Assembly (NCBI GenBank): GCA_020048255.1 | Contig: JAIFMR010000041.1 | Coordinates: forward strand, 1-6,301 | From: Rhodoferax sp. | GTDB lineage: Bacteria; Pseudomonadota; Gammaproteobacteria; Burkholderiales; Burkholderiaceae_C | DNA: 6,301 nucleotides | Direction of reading: 5' to 3' | Shown: one piece after another, positions 5,080 through 6,301 of the stretch | Layout of the letters: each line of letters begins with the position of its first letter | Position numbering within the stretch: the stretch's first letter is position 1 | Notes under the pieces: generated by a model | Told to the model about the DNA's origin: nothing | The model's input: the letters and a program-made list of their open reading frames with translations, nothing else | Database searches by the model: none | Position numbers and translations under genes: made by a program

Positions 5080-5123
5080 AGACAATATTGTCTCATCCGC
5101 CATTGGCGGATAAAATAGGTGTC
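5080..5123 (+). promoter_or_regulatory. higBA promoter with two perfect inverted repeats
   Basis: AGACAATATTGTCT (5080-5093) is a perfect 14-base palindrome, and TCCGCCATTGGCGGA (5096-5110) is a second perfect inverted repeat with 6-base arms. A -35-like TTGTCT (5088-5093) and -10-like TAAAAT (5111-5116) are 17 bases apart, so the first palindrome overlaps the -35 and the second fills the spacer: a typical layout for HigA autorepression. Transcription would start around 5123, right at ATG 5124, implying a leaderless message unless a different upstream promoter is used. A weak AGGTG (5117-5121) sits very close to the ATG. Confidence 0.5.
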
Positions 5124-5333
5124 ATGGTATTCATTGAAACTGCCACTTTCACCAGGATGGTCACCGCTTTGATCACGGACGACGAGTATCGCGTGTTGCA
5201 AAATGAATTGGTTGAAGACCCTGAACTTGGGGACGTGATCAAGGGCGGCGGCGGCATCCGAAAGCTGCGACATGCCATCCAGGGTCGCGGCAAAAGTGGC
5301 GCCATCCTGCGTGAATTTGTTAAGGAGCTATGA
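5124..5333 (+). pseudogene. higB: HigB/RelE-type toxin with internal in-frame deletion
   Basis: A 69-residue RelE-superfamily (HigB-like) frame, whereas this family usually has about 105-110 residues. The N-terminal part is typical (MVFIETATFTRMV..., DDEYRVLQNELVEDPELGDV, GGGGIRKLRHAIQGRGKSG), and the last residues (AILREFVKEL) look like the normal C-terminal helix. The central block that should lie between, typically 'G.RVIYYW....IL.L.IYPKN...LT..Q', is missing: roughly 35-40 codons, cleanly in frame at about 5300. That block carries core beta strands and active-site residues, so the product is probably not an active ribonuclease. It may still bind HigA. The order toxin-then-antitoxin is that of higBA, and a good AAGGAG at its 3' end serves higA. 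Confidence 0.7.
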
Positions 5334-5334
5334 C

Positions 5335-5625
5335 ATGGAAAAAGCACTGTTTGACGACTTGGTACAAAGCCTTAAAGAAGCCAAAGACATTTCCAAAGGA
5401 CTCGTGGAACCCTCGCGCCGGTTTGAGGTTGCTTCCTCTGACGTGAAAACGGTGCGCGAGCAAATTGGCTTATCTCAAAGCGAGTTCGCCGGGCTGATGC
5501 GGGTCAGCATCAAAACCCTGCAAAACTGGGAACAACATCGCCGCCACCCCACTGGCCCCGCCGCTGCGTTGCTCAAGATCGTCGGTACTGCACCAGACCT
5601 GGCACTGAGAACATTGCACGCCTAG
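5335..5625 (+). CDS. higA: HigA-type helix-turn-helix antitoxin
   Basis: A 96-residue antitoxin and transcriptional repressor directly downstream of the higB remnant (1 base between TGA and ATG). The N-terminal 35 residues (MEKALFDDLVQSLKEAKDIS...) resemble the toxin-binding extension of HigA-like proteins. The HTH_3/XRE domain spans about residues 38-75: VREQIGLSQSEFAGLMRVS with recognition helix IKTLQNWEQHRRHP, followed by GPAAALLKIV. A strong AAGGAG (5321-5326) lies 8 bases before ATG 5335. The palindromes at 5080-5110 are its likely operators. It appears complete and could remain functional as a regulator of its own operon and of the GT-A gene 35 bases downstream, even though its toxin seems disabled. 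Confidence 0.88.
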   Translation: MEKALFDDLVQSLKEAKDISKGLVEPSRRFEVASSDVKTVREQIGLSQSEFAGLMRVSIKTLQNWEQHRRHPTGPAAALLKIVGTAPDLALRTLHA

Positions 5626-5660
5626 TGAAATGCATTCGCTGGATAAACGCCCATTTCGGT

Positions 5661-6301
5661 ATGACCCCAACTTCTCAAGTACCCCGCACCCTGCTCCACG
5701 CCTTCTCCACCTTCACCCTGGGTGGGCAGCAGGCGCGGTTTGTGCAGCTGGCCAATGCTTTTGGCCCGCGCTACCGCCATGTCATTGCCGCCATGGACAA
5801 CTGCTTTGATGCCGGTGAGCGCCTGGGGCCGCAGGTCAACTGGCAGCCGCTGCTGCTGCAGGTGAAAAAAGGCGGTGCCCTGGCCAACCGCGCAGCCTTC
5901 AGGCAAGTCATCCAAGCCCAGCAACCCGACCTGCTCTTGAGCTACAACTGGGGCGCTATCGAATGGGCTGCTGCCAACTGGCCGCAAGTGGTGCCACACA
6001 TCCATGTGGAAGACGGCTTTAGCGCCGCCGAGGCCACCCGCCAACTGCCCCGGCGCGCCTGGACACGCCGTGTGCTGTTGGGCTGGGCCGGAAAACCTGT
6101 GGTGGTCATCTCGCACAACCTGCAGCGCATTGCCACCCAGGTCTGGAAGCTGCCCCCAAATCAGGTCAAGTTCATCCCCAACGGGGTGGCCATCCCTGAG
6201 ATTTATATACAAAAACGGGCTCTAGCCCAGGTAAATCAAGCGCACATCACTATCGGAACCGTAGCGGGCCTGCGGCCTGAGAAAAACATTGCCCGCCTCA
6301 T
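5661..6301 (+). CDS. GT-A: family-4 glycosyltransferase, N-terminal part (runs off window)
   Basis: An open frame from ATG 5661 to the right edge (213 codons) encodes the N-terminal domain and linker of a GT4 (GT-B fold) glycosyltransferase likely acting in EPS or LPS assembly in the cytoplasm. Features in order: LLHAFSTFTLGGQQARFVQL with the glycine-rich acceptor-domain loop (residues 11-30), LLLSYNWGAIEWA (94-106), PHIHVEDGFSAAEATRQLPR (113-132), VVVISHNLQRIA (146-157), VKFIPNGVAIPE (168-179) and GTVAGLRPEKNIARLI at the edge, the usual entry to the C-terminal domain. Start choice: ATG 5661 is the first in-frame ATG before the conserved core and matches the remnant at 4887; its ribosome site is weak. 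It lies 35 bases after higA and is probably transcribed with higBA. The donor sugar cannot be inferred. Confidence 0.85.
   Translation, partial: MTPTSQVPRTLLHAFSTFTLGGQQARFVQLANAFGPRYRHVIAAMDNCFDAGERLGPQVNWQPLLLQVKKGGALANRAAFRQVIQAQQPDLLLSYNWGAIEWAAANWPQVVPHIHVEDGFSAAEATRQLPRRAWTRRVLLGWAGKPVVVISHNLQRIATQVWKLPPNQVKFIPNGVAIPEIYIQKRALAQVNQAHITIGTVAGLRPEKNIARL

Noticed and set aside
5622..6212. 196-codon minus-strand frame opposite GT-A
   Set aside because: The + strand frame from 5661 is unbroken to the window edge and matches GT4 motifs; the minus frame matches nothing.
1..6301. CRISPR arrays, tRNA or rRNA genes, insertion-sequence transposases
   Set aside because: I looked for regular short repeats, tRNA-like arms and DDE or HUH transposase motifs and saw none.

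Overview
The window looks like an accessory region of a betaproteobacterial chromosome. A Comamonadaceae-type genome (Rhodoferax/Polaromonas-like) is my guess from codon usage, moderate GC and the style of the glycosyltransferases; no taxonomic marker is present. All recognisable genes are on the + strand. Two themes alternate: pieces of two family-4 glycosyltransferase genes ('GT-A' and 'GT-B'), and small toxin-antitoxin (TA) modules placed between the pieces.

Layout: 1-90 is the C-terminal end of an unrecognised protein. 96-315 is a mosaic of short GT-A and GT-B pieces. 430-1141 is an MntA-HepT (MNT-HEPN) pair. 1211-1402 is a VbhA-like Fic antitoxin whose Fic toxin is cut after about 11 codons and joined directly to a GT-A C-terminal remnant (1412-1742). 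1816-2598 is a TacA-TacT-like RHH/GNAT pair. 2595-3750 is a near-complete GT-B, its start overlapping the tacT stop, broken by a frameshift near 3234. 3951-4569 is a VapBC pair between two imperfect direct repeats. 4570-4886 holds one repeat copy and an unrecognised small ORF. 4887-5069 is a GT-A N-terminal remnant. 5124-5625 is a HigBA-type pair whose toxin appears to have lost its middle. 5661-6301 is the start of an apparently intact GT-A that runs off the right edge.

Three TA pairs look intact (MntA-HepT, TacAT, VapBC). In the other two (VbhA/Fic and HigBA) only the antitoxin looks intact. The GT copies show the same kind of damage: short internal deletions that keep the gene ends, several in frame, one with an 8-bp microhomology. 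Diverged GT direct repeats are likely substrates for recombination and deletion, and TA modules lying between them could either select against such deletions or simply have accumulated in a permissive region. Two glycosyltransferase genes (GT-B behind tacAT, GT-A behind higBA) sit so that they are probably co-transcribed with an autoregulated TA operon. The GTs themselves probably served exopolysaccharide or lipopolysaccharide synthesis.
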